DNA of 64,000 bases from Blumeriella jaapii (lineage: Eukaryota > Ascomycota > Leotiomycetes > Helotiales > Drepanopezizaceae). Under the pieces are notes generated by a model. It was given only the letters and a program-made list of their open reading frames with translations. It did not search any database and was not told the origin of the DNA. Both the position numbers and the translations under genes were made by a program. Positions 12,610-24,981 of the stretch are shown one piece after another (positions within the stretch are counted from its first letter, which is position 1; every line of letters begins with the position of its first letter). The DNA is taken from the NCBI GenBank assembly GCA_009599575.1, contig VWND01000075.1, forward strand, positions 1,757,613 through 1,821,612, read 5' to 3'.

Positions 12610-12921
12610 TTACACCAGCTTGCTGAAGACGTCGATGGCGAAGGGTGCTAGCACACGTTGCCAGTCAGCACACGCTCTGGCCGCGACGAATGCGCACGCA
12701 ACGCGGGGGATGGCGAGGCGGGAGACACCTACACAAGTACAGCATGACGGCGCCGATGATGGCCTTCTGCAAGGTGAGCGAGGCTTCGTCTTCCGCCGCC
12801 TTCAACTCGGCCGGGCTCAGGGCTGGGGGCGCTGCAGATGTGGATGTCCATTAGCAACGTAGATGCGTAGATGAAGAAGGGAGAGAGGGCATCCTCGAGG
12901 GCACTCACGTCCTCCGAACAT
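12610..12921 (-). CDS. TOM5: Mitochondrial import receptor subunit Tom5
   Basis: Three small exons (12921-12909, 12831-12733, 12647-12610) encode about 49 residues. Introns of 77 and 85 nt have GTGAGT and GTAGGT donors, CTGCAG and GCTAG acceptors, and a TGCTAAT branch-like sequence in the first. Both junctions keep frame. The protein starts MFGGPPPALSPAELKAAEDE, a short acidic N-terminus, followed by one membrane helix (KAIIGAVMLYLSPFAID) and a short tail ending FSKLV. This is the shape of filamentous-fungal Tom5, a tail-anchored subunit of the TOM complex in the mitochondrial outer membrane that helps pass precursors from the receptors to the Tom40 pore. No single exon is long enough to stand out as an open frame, so the gene is easily missed. 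It lies about 0.7 kb from, and divergent to, GCV2. Confidence 0.85.
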
Positions 12922-13632
12922 GTTTTGTGAGATGGTCTGTCAAGGGCCAAGGTGGTGTGGTGGTGGTGGTGTTGGTGATGGTAGTGAAGTGGATGTTCCT
13001 GGCTTTGATCGTGCACTTGCGTGGCTGGTACTGTACAGTACAGGACTGTAAATGTCTAAATGTCTCACTGTCAAATGTCTAAATGTCTAATTTTTTTTTA
13101 AGGAAATCTCTAAGTTTCTGCTAAACTCCGGCCATCAGCCATCATCCATTTGCGTACAGCTCTCTCTCTACAGTCCATACAAACCGTCCCGGACTTGACT
13201 TTTCGACTGACTGGCTGACGTCTTTATCTCGCACGATCGGAAAAAGCCAATCGTGAATATCCTTCGCGTTCATCCCCTCCCCCTCCCCGGCTCGGCTCTA
13301 TCTTGCTTTTCGCCGGTCCGTGATAATCCCAAAAAAAAGAATCAGTGTCAGTCGGAATCAGAGGGACATCATCCTCGTATCTCAATCCAACATCCAATCC
13401 ACATTCGTTGATCATGCGCGATTGCTGAGGGCATTTAAGCTTCCTACACCGTCCCTCACCCCACCACCACCACCACCACTACGAGATCTTGTGGAAGAAA
13501 AAGAATCAAACCCCCACAACCACCACCACCACAACAACCATCACCACCACCACCACCACAACCACCACCACACCCATCACCTCACCTTACCGACTTCACC
13601 CTCCTTCACGAGGATAACAAGCTCCTCCTAGA
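12922..13632. promoter_or_regulatory. Divergent TOM5/GCV2 promoter region
   Basis: Both genes read outward from this 711-bp interval. It holds a (GGT)n microsatellite near 12955-12975, GTACTGTACAGTACAG at 13028-13046, TAAATGTC repeats at 13050-13090 and a long CAC/CCA-rich leader at 13460-13590 just before the GCV2 start. A shared promoter is inference from geometry. Confidence 0.4.
13510..13587 (+). repeat. CAC/CCACAA microsatellite in the GCV2 leader
   Basis: Long (CAC)n and CCACAA units occupy the probable 5' UTR of GCV2, ending about 45 bp before its ATG. Confidence 0.7.
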
Positions 13633-16600
13633 ATGGCCAACTCAGCGCTTGCGGTGCGCGCGCAGCTGGCACGTCTTGCTGCTCGAGCGCAAAGCGCCGC
13701 GAAGCCTCCCTGCCCACTCAGCCGACCGTGGATATGTCGCCAGTGCCTCGCGTCCCCCGCCAGGTCGATAGCAGTGGGCACACGCACATTCTACACCGGC
13801 ACGGCGCGAGATGAGGCCAACAGCCAGACCACGACCGCCGTCTCGAGCGGCGCGTACCTGCCCCTCGATGCCTTCGCTCGCCGGCACATTGGCCCCTCGC
13901 CGAACACGACGGAGCAGATGCTGAAAGCGTTGGACCCGCCCGCAAAGAGCCTGGACGACTTCGTGGCGCAGGTCCTTCCGAGCGACATCTTGTCGGCCAA
14001 GGATCTGGAGATTGACCAGGCGACGCCGGGGGGAGTCGGAGCGCTCACGGAATCGCAATTGCTGGCGCGTCTCAAGACCATTGCGTCCCAGAACACGGTC
14101 ATGCGAAGTTACATCGGCTGTGGCTACGCCGGGACAAGAGTACCCGAGGTCATCAAACGGAACGTCCTGGAGAGCCCGGCATGGTACACGAGCTACACCC
14201 CATACCAGCCCGAGATCAGTCAGGGTCGCTTGGAGTCGCTGCTGAACTTCCAGACCTTGGTCTGTGATTTGACCGCGCTGCCCATCTCCAACGCGTCTCT
14301 GCTGGATGAGTCGACGGCGGCAGCCGAGGCCATGACGCTGTCTCTGAACGCCTTGCCAGCTTCGAGACAGAAGAGTCCAAACAAGACGTTTTTCGTGAGT
14401 CACTTGGTCCACCCGCAAACCATCGCAGTCCTGCAAAGTCGCGCCGATGGATTCGATATCAAGATTGAGATTGGAGATGTTCTCGAGAACGAGAGCGCTC
14501 GTGTCAAGGAGCTTGGAAAGGACCTCGTGGGGGTTCTCGTACAGTACCCTGATACCGAAGGAGGGGTCGAAGACTTCAAGGCTCTCGCAGACATCACCCA
14601 TGAGCAAGGCGCAACGCTGAGTGTGGCCACGGATCTTTTGGCGTTGACCGTGCTGACACCGCCTGGCGAGTTTGGTGCCGACATCGCGTTTGGAAACTCT
14701 CAGCGATTTGGTGTGCCTTTTGGTTATGGTGGGCCTCATGCTGCCTTCTTTGCCGTGGGCGACAAATACAAGCGTAAGATTCCAGGACGCCTCATTGGAA
14801 TGTCTAAGGATAGGTTGGGCGACAAAGCCATGAGACTCACTCTGCAGACCCGAGAGCAGCACATCCGACGGGAGAAGGCCACCAGCAACGTCTGCACGGC
14901 GCAGGCCCTCCTAGCAAACATGAGCGCATTCTATGCCGTCTACCACGGTCCACAGGGCTTGAAAAACATTGCCGAGCGAGTCATCAATGGCGCCCGGATT
15001 ATCGAGGCGGGGGTCAAGTCCTTCGGGTTTGAGACCGGGACCCGAGGCAAGGCAGAGGATGGGAGCGTCCTTTTCGACACGGTTGTGGTACACGTCGGCA
15101 TGGGAAAGGCAAATGCGCTTTTGGAACATGCCGTCAAAGCTCACAAGATCAACTTGAGAAAGCTCGACACGAGCATAGTCGGCATCACTATCGACGAGAC
15201 TGTTGACCTGAAGGATCTTGAAGACATCCTCTCGGTCTTCAAGGAATTCGCCAAATCCAGAAAGACGGTCGATGTCGAGAATATCATGAAGTCGTTACCG
15301 GGAGGCGGATCAATTCCAATTCCCGCTTCGCTGAAGCGGACATCCGAATATCTCACTCACCCGGTCTTCAACATCCATCACTCCGAGACCGAGCTCCTGC
15401 GATACATCCACCACTTGCAATCCAAGGACTTGTCTCTGACGCATTCGATGATTCCTCTGGGCTCCTGTACGATGAAGCTTAATGCTACGACCGAAATGGC
15501 TCCTGTGACTTGGCCCGAGTTTGCCGCCATCCACCCCTTCGTGCCCACTGATCAGGCTACCGGCTACAAACTCATGATCGATGAGTTGGAAGCCGATCTG
15601 GCTACCATTACCGGATTTGATGCTGTTTCTCTGCAGCCCAATTCTGGTGCGCAGGGTGAGTTTACTGGCCTGCGTGTGATTCGCAAGTTTCAGGAACAGC
15701 AACCCGGGAAGAAGCGTGACATCTGCCTGATCCCAGTGTCTGCTCACGGTACCAACCCAGCGTCTGCAGCCATGGCTGGAATGAGGGTTGTCACAGTCAA
15801 GTGTGACACCAAGACTGGAAACCTCGATATGGAGGATTTGAAGGCCAAATGTGAGAAGTACAGCGAGGAACTTGGTGCAATCATGATCACCTATCCCAGC
15901 ACGTTTGGTGTCTTTGAACCTGAGGTCAAGGCTGCCTGCGACCTGGTTCATCAACACGGTGGACAGGTGTACATGGACGGGGCCAACATGAACGCCCAGA
16001 TCGGTCTCTGCTCACCTGGCGAGATTGGCGCTGATGTCTGCCATCTGAACTTGCATAAGACGTTCTGTATTCCCCATGGAGGTGGAGGACCAGGTGTCGG
16101 TCCAATCGGTGTGAAGTCCCACCTGGCCCCCTTTCTCCCCGGCCACCCACTGGTCAAGACCGGCGGCGCTCATGGCATCGCTCCCGTCAGTGGTGCACCA
16201 TGGGGAAGCGCAAGCATTCTCCCTATCAGTTGGGCCTACGTCAAGATGATGGGTGGACGCGGCTTGACCCACGCTACCAAGATCACCCTCTTGAACGCCA
16301 ACTACATCATGTCTCGCCTCCGCCCTTACTACACCATCCTTTACACCAACGCTAATTCTCGCTGCGCCCACGAGTTCATCCTCGATGTCCGAGGCTTCAA
16401 GGAGACATGCGGAATTGAAGCCATCGACATTGCCAAGCGTCTCCAGGATTACGGCTTCCATGCTCCCACCATGAGTTGGCCCGTCGCTAACACGCTCATG
16501 ATCGAGCCGACCGAGTCCGAAGGCAAAAATGAACTCGACCGCTTCATCAATGCTCTGATCTCGATCCGCGCCGAGATCAAGGCCGTGGAAGACGGCACCG

Positions 16601-16928
16601 TCCCACGAGACGGCAACGTCCTGAAGAACTCGCCACACTCGCAGAAGGACCTGATCGTTGGCGAGTGGGACCGCCCGTACACCCGCGAGCAGGCCGCGTA
16701 CCCTCTTCCGTACCTCAAGGAGAAGAAGTTCTGGCCCAGCGTCACTAGGTTAGACGATGGTAAGCATCCCCTCCCCTTCTCGCTCTTTAAACCTTCTGTG
16801 TGATAAGCTTAGCAGACTAACGCGTCCCAGCTTTCGGAGACATGAACCTCTTCTGTACCTGCGGCCCCGTCGAGCCCGTCGACGAAGAGGGTGGTATCAC
16901 CGGCGCCGCAGCGCCGAACCCTACATAG
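13633..16928 (+). CDS. GCV2: Glycine dehydrogenase (decarboxylating), P protein, mitochondrial
   Basis: One long exon (13633-16759), a 71-nt intron (16760-16830, GTAAGC to TCCCAG) and a 98-nt last exon ending in TAG at 16926-16928 give about 1074 residues, normal for the single-chain P protein. The N-terminus is rich in Ala, Arg and Ser with no acids (ARLAARAQSAAKPPCPLSRP), as in mitochondrial presequences. The mature part starts near AFARRHIGPSPNTTEQMLKA. The PLP-binding lysine is in HLNLHKTFCIPHGGGGPG (Lys809), and the glycine-rich loop follows. The last exon carries the conserved DMNLFCTCGPVEP ending. The enzyme is PLP-dependent: it decarboxylates glycine and passes the aminomethyl group to lipoyl H protein in the glycine cleavage system, feeding one-carbon metabolism. 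The gene is intact, with high G+C typical of an expressed gene. Confidence 0.97.
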
Positions 16929-17504
16929 TTCCCGTACTTGGGGTGCTTTCTGAACGATCGATCTAGAAGCTATGGCATGGAGGAGATTTTCAACAAGGCA
17001 AATGAGCGTTTAGTGCATTCGTGGAGTTTCTTGGGTGCGGATCTTGAACGAGTGGAATGTCTTCAGTTTTTCAAGGAAAAAAGATTAAAAATTGGGCGAT
17101 TTTTTCTAGAACGTGGTTGGGGAAAGAGCAGTTCCTTGCTTGTTTTTTTTTTTGCGGAGTAGAGCGGACTCGCTGGCTTCAACTGCCTGCCGTGAGCTTT
17201 GGATGGGTGGATGGGTGGATAGGTGGATAGATGGGTGGATGGGTGGACAGGTGAATAGATGGATAGATAGATGAATACATACGGTCGTGGTTGTGTACGT
17301 ATGTATGCACATGCATAGATAGACAAATAGACCGATTTGCTTTTCCGTCTTTGTTCTTTTCTTTATGAAAGCTGGAATGGGAATTGGAATTAGAATTGGG
17401 CTTCATAAGGCTGGCTGGGTTCATCTTCAGCATCCGGGAACGTGTTACTATCTGGGTCTGGGTCTGTGATCATGTTTGCTTACCGATGCTTGTGTTGTTG
17501 GTAT

Positions 17505-17735
17505 TCGTGTCTGTTGTGTTGTGTTATGTGTGTGTTGTGTTGTGTTGTGTTGTGTTGTGTTGTGTTGTGTGTGTTGTGTTGTGTTGTGTTGTGTTGTGTT
17601 GTGTTGTGTGTTGTGTTGTGTTGTGTTGTGTTGTGTTGTGTTGTGTTTGTGTTGTGTTGTGTTGTGTTGTGTTGTGTTGTGTTGTGTTGTGTTGTGTTGT
17701 GTTGTGTTGTGTGTTGTGTTGTGTTGTTGTTACAT
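17505..17735. repeat. GTGTT pentanucleotide array
   Basis: About 230 bp made almost entirely of GTGTT units with occasional one- or two-base slips (GTGTGTT, GTGTTTGTGTT). It is open in several frames only because of its simple composition. Confidence 0.9.
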
Positions 17736-18132
17736 GTGCATTTGTCTACTTATATACCCGTTCTTCTTCCTGTCTTTTTTTTCGTCTGGTTCGATCCTGT
17801 TCTTTCTTATCCTATCCCGTCCTATCTCGTCCCGTCTTATACCGTGCTGTGCTGTGCTGTGTGTGTTTTCAAGGAATATGCATGCGTTATTCAGTACCTG
17901 ATGGATTTATATTTTCTTGCGTGGGGGGGGGGGGGGGGTTTGCTTTCAGCTGAGGGAGGAAGAATGGTAACCGTGAGGGGAGGGGGGGGTGAGGTTTTGG
18001 ATATGTTGAGCGTGAGGAGGTGAGGTGAGGTGAGGTGAGGTGAAAATTTGTGTGTGTGTGTGTGTATGTGTGTGTTTTTTAAGCGCTGAGATGAAGGGTG
18101 TAGAAATAGAGGGAGGGGAGAGGGAGGGGGAA

Positions 18133-18175
<43 letters not shown>
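18133..18175. repeat. poly-G tract (43 nt)
   Basis: An uninterrupted run of 43 guanines. It could form G-quadruplex structures, and its length is probably approximate in any assembly. Confidence 0.95.
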
Positions 18176-21100
18176 CGGGACAGGCCGGGTCACGTTGAGA
18201 CTCGTTGATATTGTGAGAAGGAGAGAGAAAGGAAGAAAGAGAAGGGAAGAAAGGCCGGATGTGGTTGAGATTGGTGGAATTAGCTAGTGATGTTTTCTCG
18301 TCTCCTCCGGAATAAGAAAGAAAGAAAAGAAAGAAGGAGGAAAAGAGAGAAACAAAAGGGAAAAGGCGAAAAAGAATGTAGAAACTTGGTTGGTCTGGGT
18401 CTGATACGTTCATACCTATCTAGATCTCGGTACATATATGTGTGTTTATGCTCACTGTTTGGTTTTTTAGAGCTTATAAATAGGAAAGTGGAAAGCTGGA
18501 TCGGAAACTGAAATCTAGCTAGCTAGCTGGTATTTTCCACACATCCGAATCAAAGAAACGAACGGAATGAAAAGAAGTATATTGTAATCTTCCCGGAAAG
18601 AAATTTAATCAGATAAGTAGGCGTGATTGAAAAAGAACTGAAAATTTTGTAATACTTGTTAAGCGGGAGATTAAAAATGAACAGACGTTGTACCCGTTTT
18701 TCTTCTCCTTTTGAACATTTATACCAATATATGCTTAGCCCCCGGCAAAACCAAGTTAACAAAAATTAGGGGAGGTCCTACGTTTCGGACCGAGCCACTG
18801 TGCATCGAGACAAAAGCGGGGTGGAAAGCGCGCGTGACTCTGTCCAGTGAGGAAGGAAGAAGGAGTATGTAGTGTATAGAGTTTTAATTATGTGTGTTTT
18901 ATGTATAACGATGCACAATATACGAAAGTTGATTTGATAATATAGGATTACCAAGAGAACGTGTCACGGGTTGTGAATCTGTTTGGTCAATCAATTGCGA
19001 GATTTTTTAAGATCCTACAACATGGGTCATAAACTAGCGAAATCATATTTCATCAGGATAATATCCGTCTTCACGTATGTAAACAGACATTCCTGAATAG
19101 CAGTATTTTTTCTTGTGAGTCGTTTTCTTATTCAGAATTAATCTCATACTTGTTCCAGCAATACCTAAATACGTGTGTACCAGCTCGTATTTAGTCCCAA
19201 GCTTTCTTGCATCGCTTCTACCGCGCCAATCACACTTCAGCTCTACGAGATGTTCCGTCTGTTAGAAAAACAAAAGTCTTGTACAAACATATTCATGTAT
19301 ATATACATACATCTTGAAGCTTCTGCGTCTGCTTTCGATTTTCCTTTTCTCTCTTTTTCTCTTTCTCTAATGTTTTTAAAACAGATTAATCGATTTTGGT
19401 TAGCCTCAAGCACAGCTTTCCCAGCTTGAATATACTGGAACGTGTTAGCAATCTAAGGCTTGAGATCAGTCGCTACTTATACTTCTAATTTGTGAGAAGC
19501 TGGAGGTCCAAGGAGTTTCGTCAGAAGCTGTACGTCCAAGGAGAAGACCGCGTGTAGTCAGGTTTGGGAAGCGGCGAAGCAGTAAGCGTTTAGTTCCTGT
19601 TTGTTTATGCTCTGTTGGTTTGTTAGGATTAGCGAGTTTGTTACGAAATGTAAAAAGAAGGGGAAATAGTAATGAATGGAAACAAGAGAAGGAACAAGAA
19701 GAATACCGGGGGATAAGGATGGAGAGAAGACGAGAGGAAAAGGGTCGGAGAGGAAGGTGAAGAGAAAGGACTGGGGGGCGGAAAGAGAAGAAAAAAGACA
19801 GAAGGGCAGAAGGGCGGAAGGGCAGAAGGGCAGAAAAAGAAACGGAGAAAAAGAAAACAGGAAGAAAGGGAAAAAGTGATTGAAGAAGTGGTTTGGTTGG
19901 AGAAAAAGGTAGAGCATTATGAAGAACGGTCCACGGCTACCTAGGAAGATAACAACGGCTGGAATTCAATCCATAGATCTAGGTAAGTGCCCGGATCTCG
20001 ATCGCAAACGCGCTTGCCAAAAAAGAAAAATGGGAGCCTTCATGCTATTAATTAATTCACTAGTACAAATACGCATAAGAAATGACAAGATAGATAATCA
20101 GACCATCTTTTCCTTTTCCTGTGGCGCTATTAAGACGTTAATCAAAATAATCAATACTATTACTACTACTACTACTTTTCCTGTGGCGCTGGGGCTGGGG
20201 CCCGCTAAATCGGTAAACGCCTATATCACAACGTGATGAAAGAAACCCGCGAAGGATTTATTGTTTTGGCAAGCTTAATAGCCGACGAAGAAAAAGCCCA
20301 ATGTTACAATGAGCAATTAAGGGAAATCTATAAGCATCATTGATGCACCGACCCTCTCGCGAGCCCTGGACCGATTGCGCAGCGTGGGGAGGCCAAGGAT
20401 TTCTAAGTTAGGTTTGATACCCACTGTAAATAAAGATTAGGAAGGAATCCTGGCTTAGCGATGCTAAGACTTCTTTCCAAGGCAAGATCCGGTTTGTGGG
20501 GCCGCGCTGGGCTGGGCACAAGCATCAGAATCCTCCGGCTTTGTGTGTCTTGTATTTATATACCGTGTACTGGGACATGTGATACTTGTGCTGGGTTGGG
20601 TCGTCATTCTTGTTTTGAGTGTAAGGTGGATTTGTTGGGTGGATCCCGATAATTGTGTAGTGAAAGTGTCGATTGATCAATAGATATCCTTCCAAGGTAC
20701 ATGGAGTCAGACGAAAAGCTTGGGTTTGAAGACTGAGATAGTGCTATGTCTTTGGTATTCAGTGTGAAAGCCTTTTGATTAGATGCTGCTTTTTGAGAAA
20801 ATTCCCAGGGATCAAAAGAAACAAGGTAGGTTGATTGCAAATTTTAAGCCTGCTTATACCTTATATGCTAGATTCTCTTGTTTATTGTTTAGCCGGCGAA
20901 TCATCTAATCCGCTTGCTTGTGTTGTTTTCACCTATGAATCCCTTGTCCTCTAGTCTCGCTATCAAAAGCAGTATGGTAGTACGTACCGAAGAGAGTAAG
21001 TACATTTATTTGGTTTAAGCGAACATACGCTGACGCTTAAAACGACAACAACAAAAACAAACAACATCCGAGAAATCCCAGCCAGAAGCTTGAGACAAGA

Positions 21101-21618
21101 TGAATGGAAACTGATAGTTAAACAGAAATAAATTATATAGTACTTACATTTACCCATCGAGCATTCGTCTACTCGTAGGTATCTCGGCTATGCAAATCCA
21201 AGAGTGCACGCACCTACCAGAACGCTTCACTTAGTGCGTAAACAACAGTATCACCATGCTTATGCGTCGCTGCCATCCCCCTAACGCCCAGTCCGCCCAT
21301 ATATACACAGAACCAGAATCGCTGCATTCAAAGCTCCTGGTAACGCCATGCTAAGAGAAGAAGCGCTCTTTCGGCCCCCATTTTTCGCTAACCGAGAAAA
21401 ACTTCATCGTGAGGGAATTCGTACCAAGGACAGCCCTGTCTGAAACCTCATCTTTTCCCAAGGACTGCCAGTAGCAGTACTTTTTCTGAGCGAGAAAATT
21501 CGCTTGGTGTGAGGATAAATGCCTTGATCATATTCCCCGCGTCGGGTTTGAAAAGCCGTATCGTCTGTAGCGCGCGGGCTTGCTTTAGCTCCCGAGGGAG
21601 TCACCTTACTCCCGGATG

Positions 21619-23230
21619 CTAGTGCTTCAGCTCCACCGCTACGTACCATTGGAAAATTGTGCTGAACAAGAATGCGATGCTCCCCCACAGGCTCGCAATG
21701 GCGCTATGGTAGTTGCTTTCCGTCGTGCCGAGGAAGGGCAGGGCGCCTGCCAGCGTGAAGCCGATGCTCCCGATCAAGCCACAGAATCTACCGTATCGGT
21801 TAGCCATGTGCAGTAAAGATTTGATGGGCTTTAGGGTTTTGGGAGAGCAGCAGCAGTTCAAGCGCCAGGTTCAAGTTTGAGTTTAGTCTTTTTGAGGAGG
21901 CTTGGTAGAATGGAGTAAAGAAGGGGACTGAAACGTACCCGATGTACCATTGAGCCTCTAGCGGACGAGGCGTAAACCAGTTCGGCTGCGTGCTGACCAT
22001 CTGCAGCATCGTGGCGTTGATGAAGAGCACGCCGCCGAGTGTCGCGGGGAAGAGGTTGCTGATGTGGAATAGCGTCAAGTTGGTTATGTCGATGACGCCG
22101 TGGAAGCCATTGATAACGGCTATCATGAAAATACAGCACGCGATGAACTGAATAAAAGCAGAAACGGAGTATAAGTCCCGGAAGAAATCGGATAGCGTCG
22201 TGGGCCACATGAGAAAATTGGGCGCGCCGTACAACGCCGGCACTGACATGATCGTCGTTGTGGTTTTTGCTGGGCGAGACTGCAGCGATGAGAGACTGCT
22301 TCGGGAGGGGAACGAGGGTCGGTGAGGAGGATATTCGTTTTTGTAATCCCTTCCCGTGAAAGCTCTATGTCCGCGTTGCGTTTCCTCTCTACGCTTTTCC
22401 AGATCGGACGTGGCAACGTGTCCAGACACGGGTTTTGTAATAGAGGGGAAACTTTGCTGCAATTCTCTGCCGGGCTCATCCTGCTCGACAATGGTGGCCG
22501 TATCAGACATGGATTCCGAGAACGACAAATATCTGCGTTGCGATTTTTTGCCGCGCTTTTCCAAGTCGACGGAGGCTTGATCGAATTCGGAATCTGCGAA
22601 AAATGAGTGTTTGCGTTGCACTTCCTTGCAGGGCTTTTCCAGGTCTGAGAAAGTGGCTCGCTCAGACATAAGATCTGCGAAAGATGTGTATTTGCGTGGC
22701 GCTTCCTTGCCGCGGTATTCGTGCTCGGAGACGGTCGGCTGGTCCAGAGCATCTTCGTCAGTCACGATTATCTGTCCGCCACGGTTGAGATTCAGAACTT
22801 CGAGAAGACTGGCATAGCCGCCGACTACATAGATTACGCCTCCTAATACAGCAGTGGTGCCAGTCCAGTATGTCTGTGAGACGGAGACTGTGCTCGGGGC
22901 CACGAACGGGAGGACGAGCAGAATCCCGTTGGTAAGCCAGCAGATGGATCCGATGAAGAAGATCACCCCGACCAGCCAGCTCATGTTGCGCCATGGGAAG
23001 TAAGTGAACATCCGTTTGATGTTAGAGCCGGGGGTAGATCTCGTGGATGAGGATGGCGGATCATGGTGGAATGGGATTGATGTGGAGTATCTACCGGCAG
23101 ATTTGACGTTCCTCTCGTGCTCGAAACTCTGCTTGTAGTTGTGAGAAGGCCAGCTCGGACTCTTTTTTGTATATACTTGAGACTTGTCAGAAAGATGCCG
23201 AGGCCACTGTTGGCTACGGGGGGTATCCAT
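21619..23230 (-). CDS. Fungal multi-span membrane protein with internal repeats
   Basis: Two exons (23230-21939 and 21787-21619) joined across a 151-nt intron (GTACGT donor, GCTAACC branch, GGTAG acceptor) give about 486 residues. Residues 1-80 are polar. Hydrophobic helices are visible at about 84-110, 122-146, 340-362 and 368-392, and two more in exon 2 (LIGSIGFTLAGALPFLG and ASLWGSIAFLFSTIFQWYV). Between the second and third helices is a charged cytosolic-type loop made of five imperfect 24-27-residue repeats, each opening with Asp-Leu-Glu-Lys or a variant (residues 169-299). The helix spacing and the aromatic-Gly motifs resemble a family of uncharacterised integral membrane proteins in ascomycetes. 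No catalytic motif is visible. The C-terminus could extend through one more splice into an open frame at 21404-21600; I chose the simplest stop. Confidence 0.7.
22334..22726 (-). repeat. Five tandem coding repeats of about 81 nt
   Basis: The loop of the membrane protein at 21619-23230 repeats every 26-27 residues: a Glu-Lys-rich start, a Lys/Gln-Arg-Lys/Arg-aromatic-Ser-Phe centre and a Ser-Asp/Glu-x-Ala-Thr end. Units cover about residues 169-195, 196-221, 222-248, 249-275 and 276-299. They are diverged, so the expansion is old or diversifying. Confidence 0.75.
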
Positions 23231-24893
23231 TTATAGCGTACTGTTGCGAGCTTGGAGAGTTGCAGAAGTCGATCAGAGAACTGTACATTGCGCGAGCCAT
23301 GATATATACATCTTCCGGCGTGTGTACTTACTATTTCCGTGGCGAACAAGCAAGAATAAACCGATGATTAATCATCATATTAGCAAATCCTTTGGACATA
23401 TGTAGAAGTCCGGTGCTGTAGAAGTGTTGATAGTATTAACGTCTGAAATAGACTATGCCAAGAGCGAGCTCTTGGATCGCGCCAGACAGCAAGGGTCAGA
23501 ATATAGAGAGTGGGTCACGGTCAATACCGACCGATGCACGCGCTGGATCAAATCAGAATTACCGCTTCCGGCCGCTCTGGATGAGAGTTGTACACATCCC
23601 GATCGCTTGTACAGTAGTACTATAGTACGGGGTATCGTACAGTGGGTGTCTTTCTCACGATGGTGCCCGCCACGAGACAGGTCACCGGGAAGTCCGCCTG
23701 CTAAGCTGTAGACAAGCAATAGACAAGCCGGATTAATAACGGGGCGAGGATTACCACCACCAGAATTTACCTATGCGCGATTTATGCACAGCGATCAAAG
23801 TATAAATGATTGCTCGGTTTGCGTTGACTCGATTCGAAAAACGGGCAGCACGCAAGCCGGGCGAACTCCCCGACTGTTTCATGATGAATCCCGAGATTGA
23901 GCCATTTGAGCCATGTGGCATTGACGTTTCCTTTGCGAAGCGGAAATTCGATCCGTGCCGTGAAGTATATCATCAGAATGATCCGCCAGCGGTCTAAGCT
24001 CGATGAGATCGAAGAGGTAGGAGGCGAGTTGAAGAGTGTGACGAGCAAAGAATCGGCGGGAATTTGCCTTAAGCTAAGTCTCGGTGTATAAACAACAGCA
24101 CGTGATGGCTGTTTTAGCCTTTGCATAGGGAGGGAGATCAGATTCAGGCGGAAATAAGCGAGAGATATCAAAACATCAAAGTTAATTTGCACCCAGCAAT
24201 CTGTGGAAACATTACATAAATTCGATGTTTTAAAGCTTAGACAAGTTCTTCAATATTGGTTATACTGCACTGAAAGAGTTTAATGTCGATGGTGATGATG
24301 ATTACGAACCTTACGGTTGAAGATTGAAGACAACCAAGGGCGAATATGATGCACCTGATCTTGTGTAACCTGAGTAAGCCATAGCCACATAGCCAGCTGT
24401 TTAGTTGATCTGCGTCATGCACCCGCCCTCGAGCAAAGGATTGCTGGTGTAGATTTTGTGACAGGTGTGCCGGTAGAAGCTTGGTCGCGGCTCGGCCCAG
24501 GTTTGCAAGCCGCTCATCTTCCTTCTTCTTCCAGATCAGATTGCGAGTATCCTCTAAAGGATGCTTGCTTACAAGTCTTTATGTGTTTTGTGTTCAAACC
24601 CCGAATCATTAGAGGAAGAGGCTCAAGTCATACGGTCGGTTGCGATTTCCAAATCCATTGTGCGCTCTGACTCCCGTGGAAACTTCCACAACAAGTATAT
24701 CGCGCAAGCGTGCTTCCTAAAACTCTTGTTGTTTATAAACCGAAACTCTTTTTACCGACAAATTGTGATCTGCGAATATGGTCACACAATACTTCTAAAC
24801 GGTGATTTCCCTTGCTTTTGAACTTCACGTCATGAAAAAAGGTTGAAATTGTCTGGTCGGCTACTGCCGAATTCGTAACGCTTTGGCATTTTT

Positions 24894-24981
24894 ACCTGGC
24901 TCTCATTTCTACGGCTATATTAGAACGTCGTTTGAGCACCTGGCTCTCATTTCTACGGCTATATTAGAACGTCGTTTGAGC
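24894..24981. repeat. Perfect 44-bp tandem duplication
   Basis: The 44-bp unit beginning ACCTGGCTCTCATTTCTACG occurs twice head to tail with no mismatch (24894-24937 and 24938-24981). Confidence 0.95.

Larger units (their letters stand above)
16929..21618. other. 4.7-kb repeat-rich intergenic region, no gene supported
   Basis: After the GCV2 terminator region this stretch holds GGATGGGT-type repeats (17200-17255), a long GTGTT array (17505-17735), GAGGT units (18013-18042), a GT run (18047-18075), a 43-nt poly-G (18133-18175), GAAAGA-rich purine sequence (18220-18370, 19680-19880) and moderately A/T-rich DNA from 18500 to 21370. Frames over the arrays translate to repeated Cys-Val-Leu or proline and are artefacts. 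A strongly structured G+C-rich patch at 20340-20400 has no identified function. Confidence 0.55.

Noticed and set aside
13642..14862. A 406-codon open frame antisense to GCV2
   Set aside because: It is a shadow of a G+C-rich, highly biased coding exon. The opposite strand encodes an unmistakable glycine decarboxylase, and the antisense product has no domain.
17788..17797. GGTTCGATCC, resembling a tRNA B box
   Set aside because: There is no A box at the right distance and no cloverleaf can be drawn through the flanking GTGTT and CT-rich DNA.
17384..18023. Long frames rich in Cys, Val and Leu
   Set aside because: They are translations of the GTGTT array in three frames; repetitive composition alone keeps them open.
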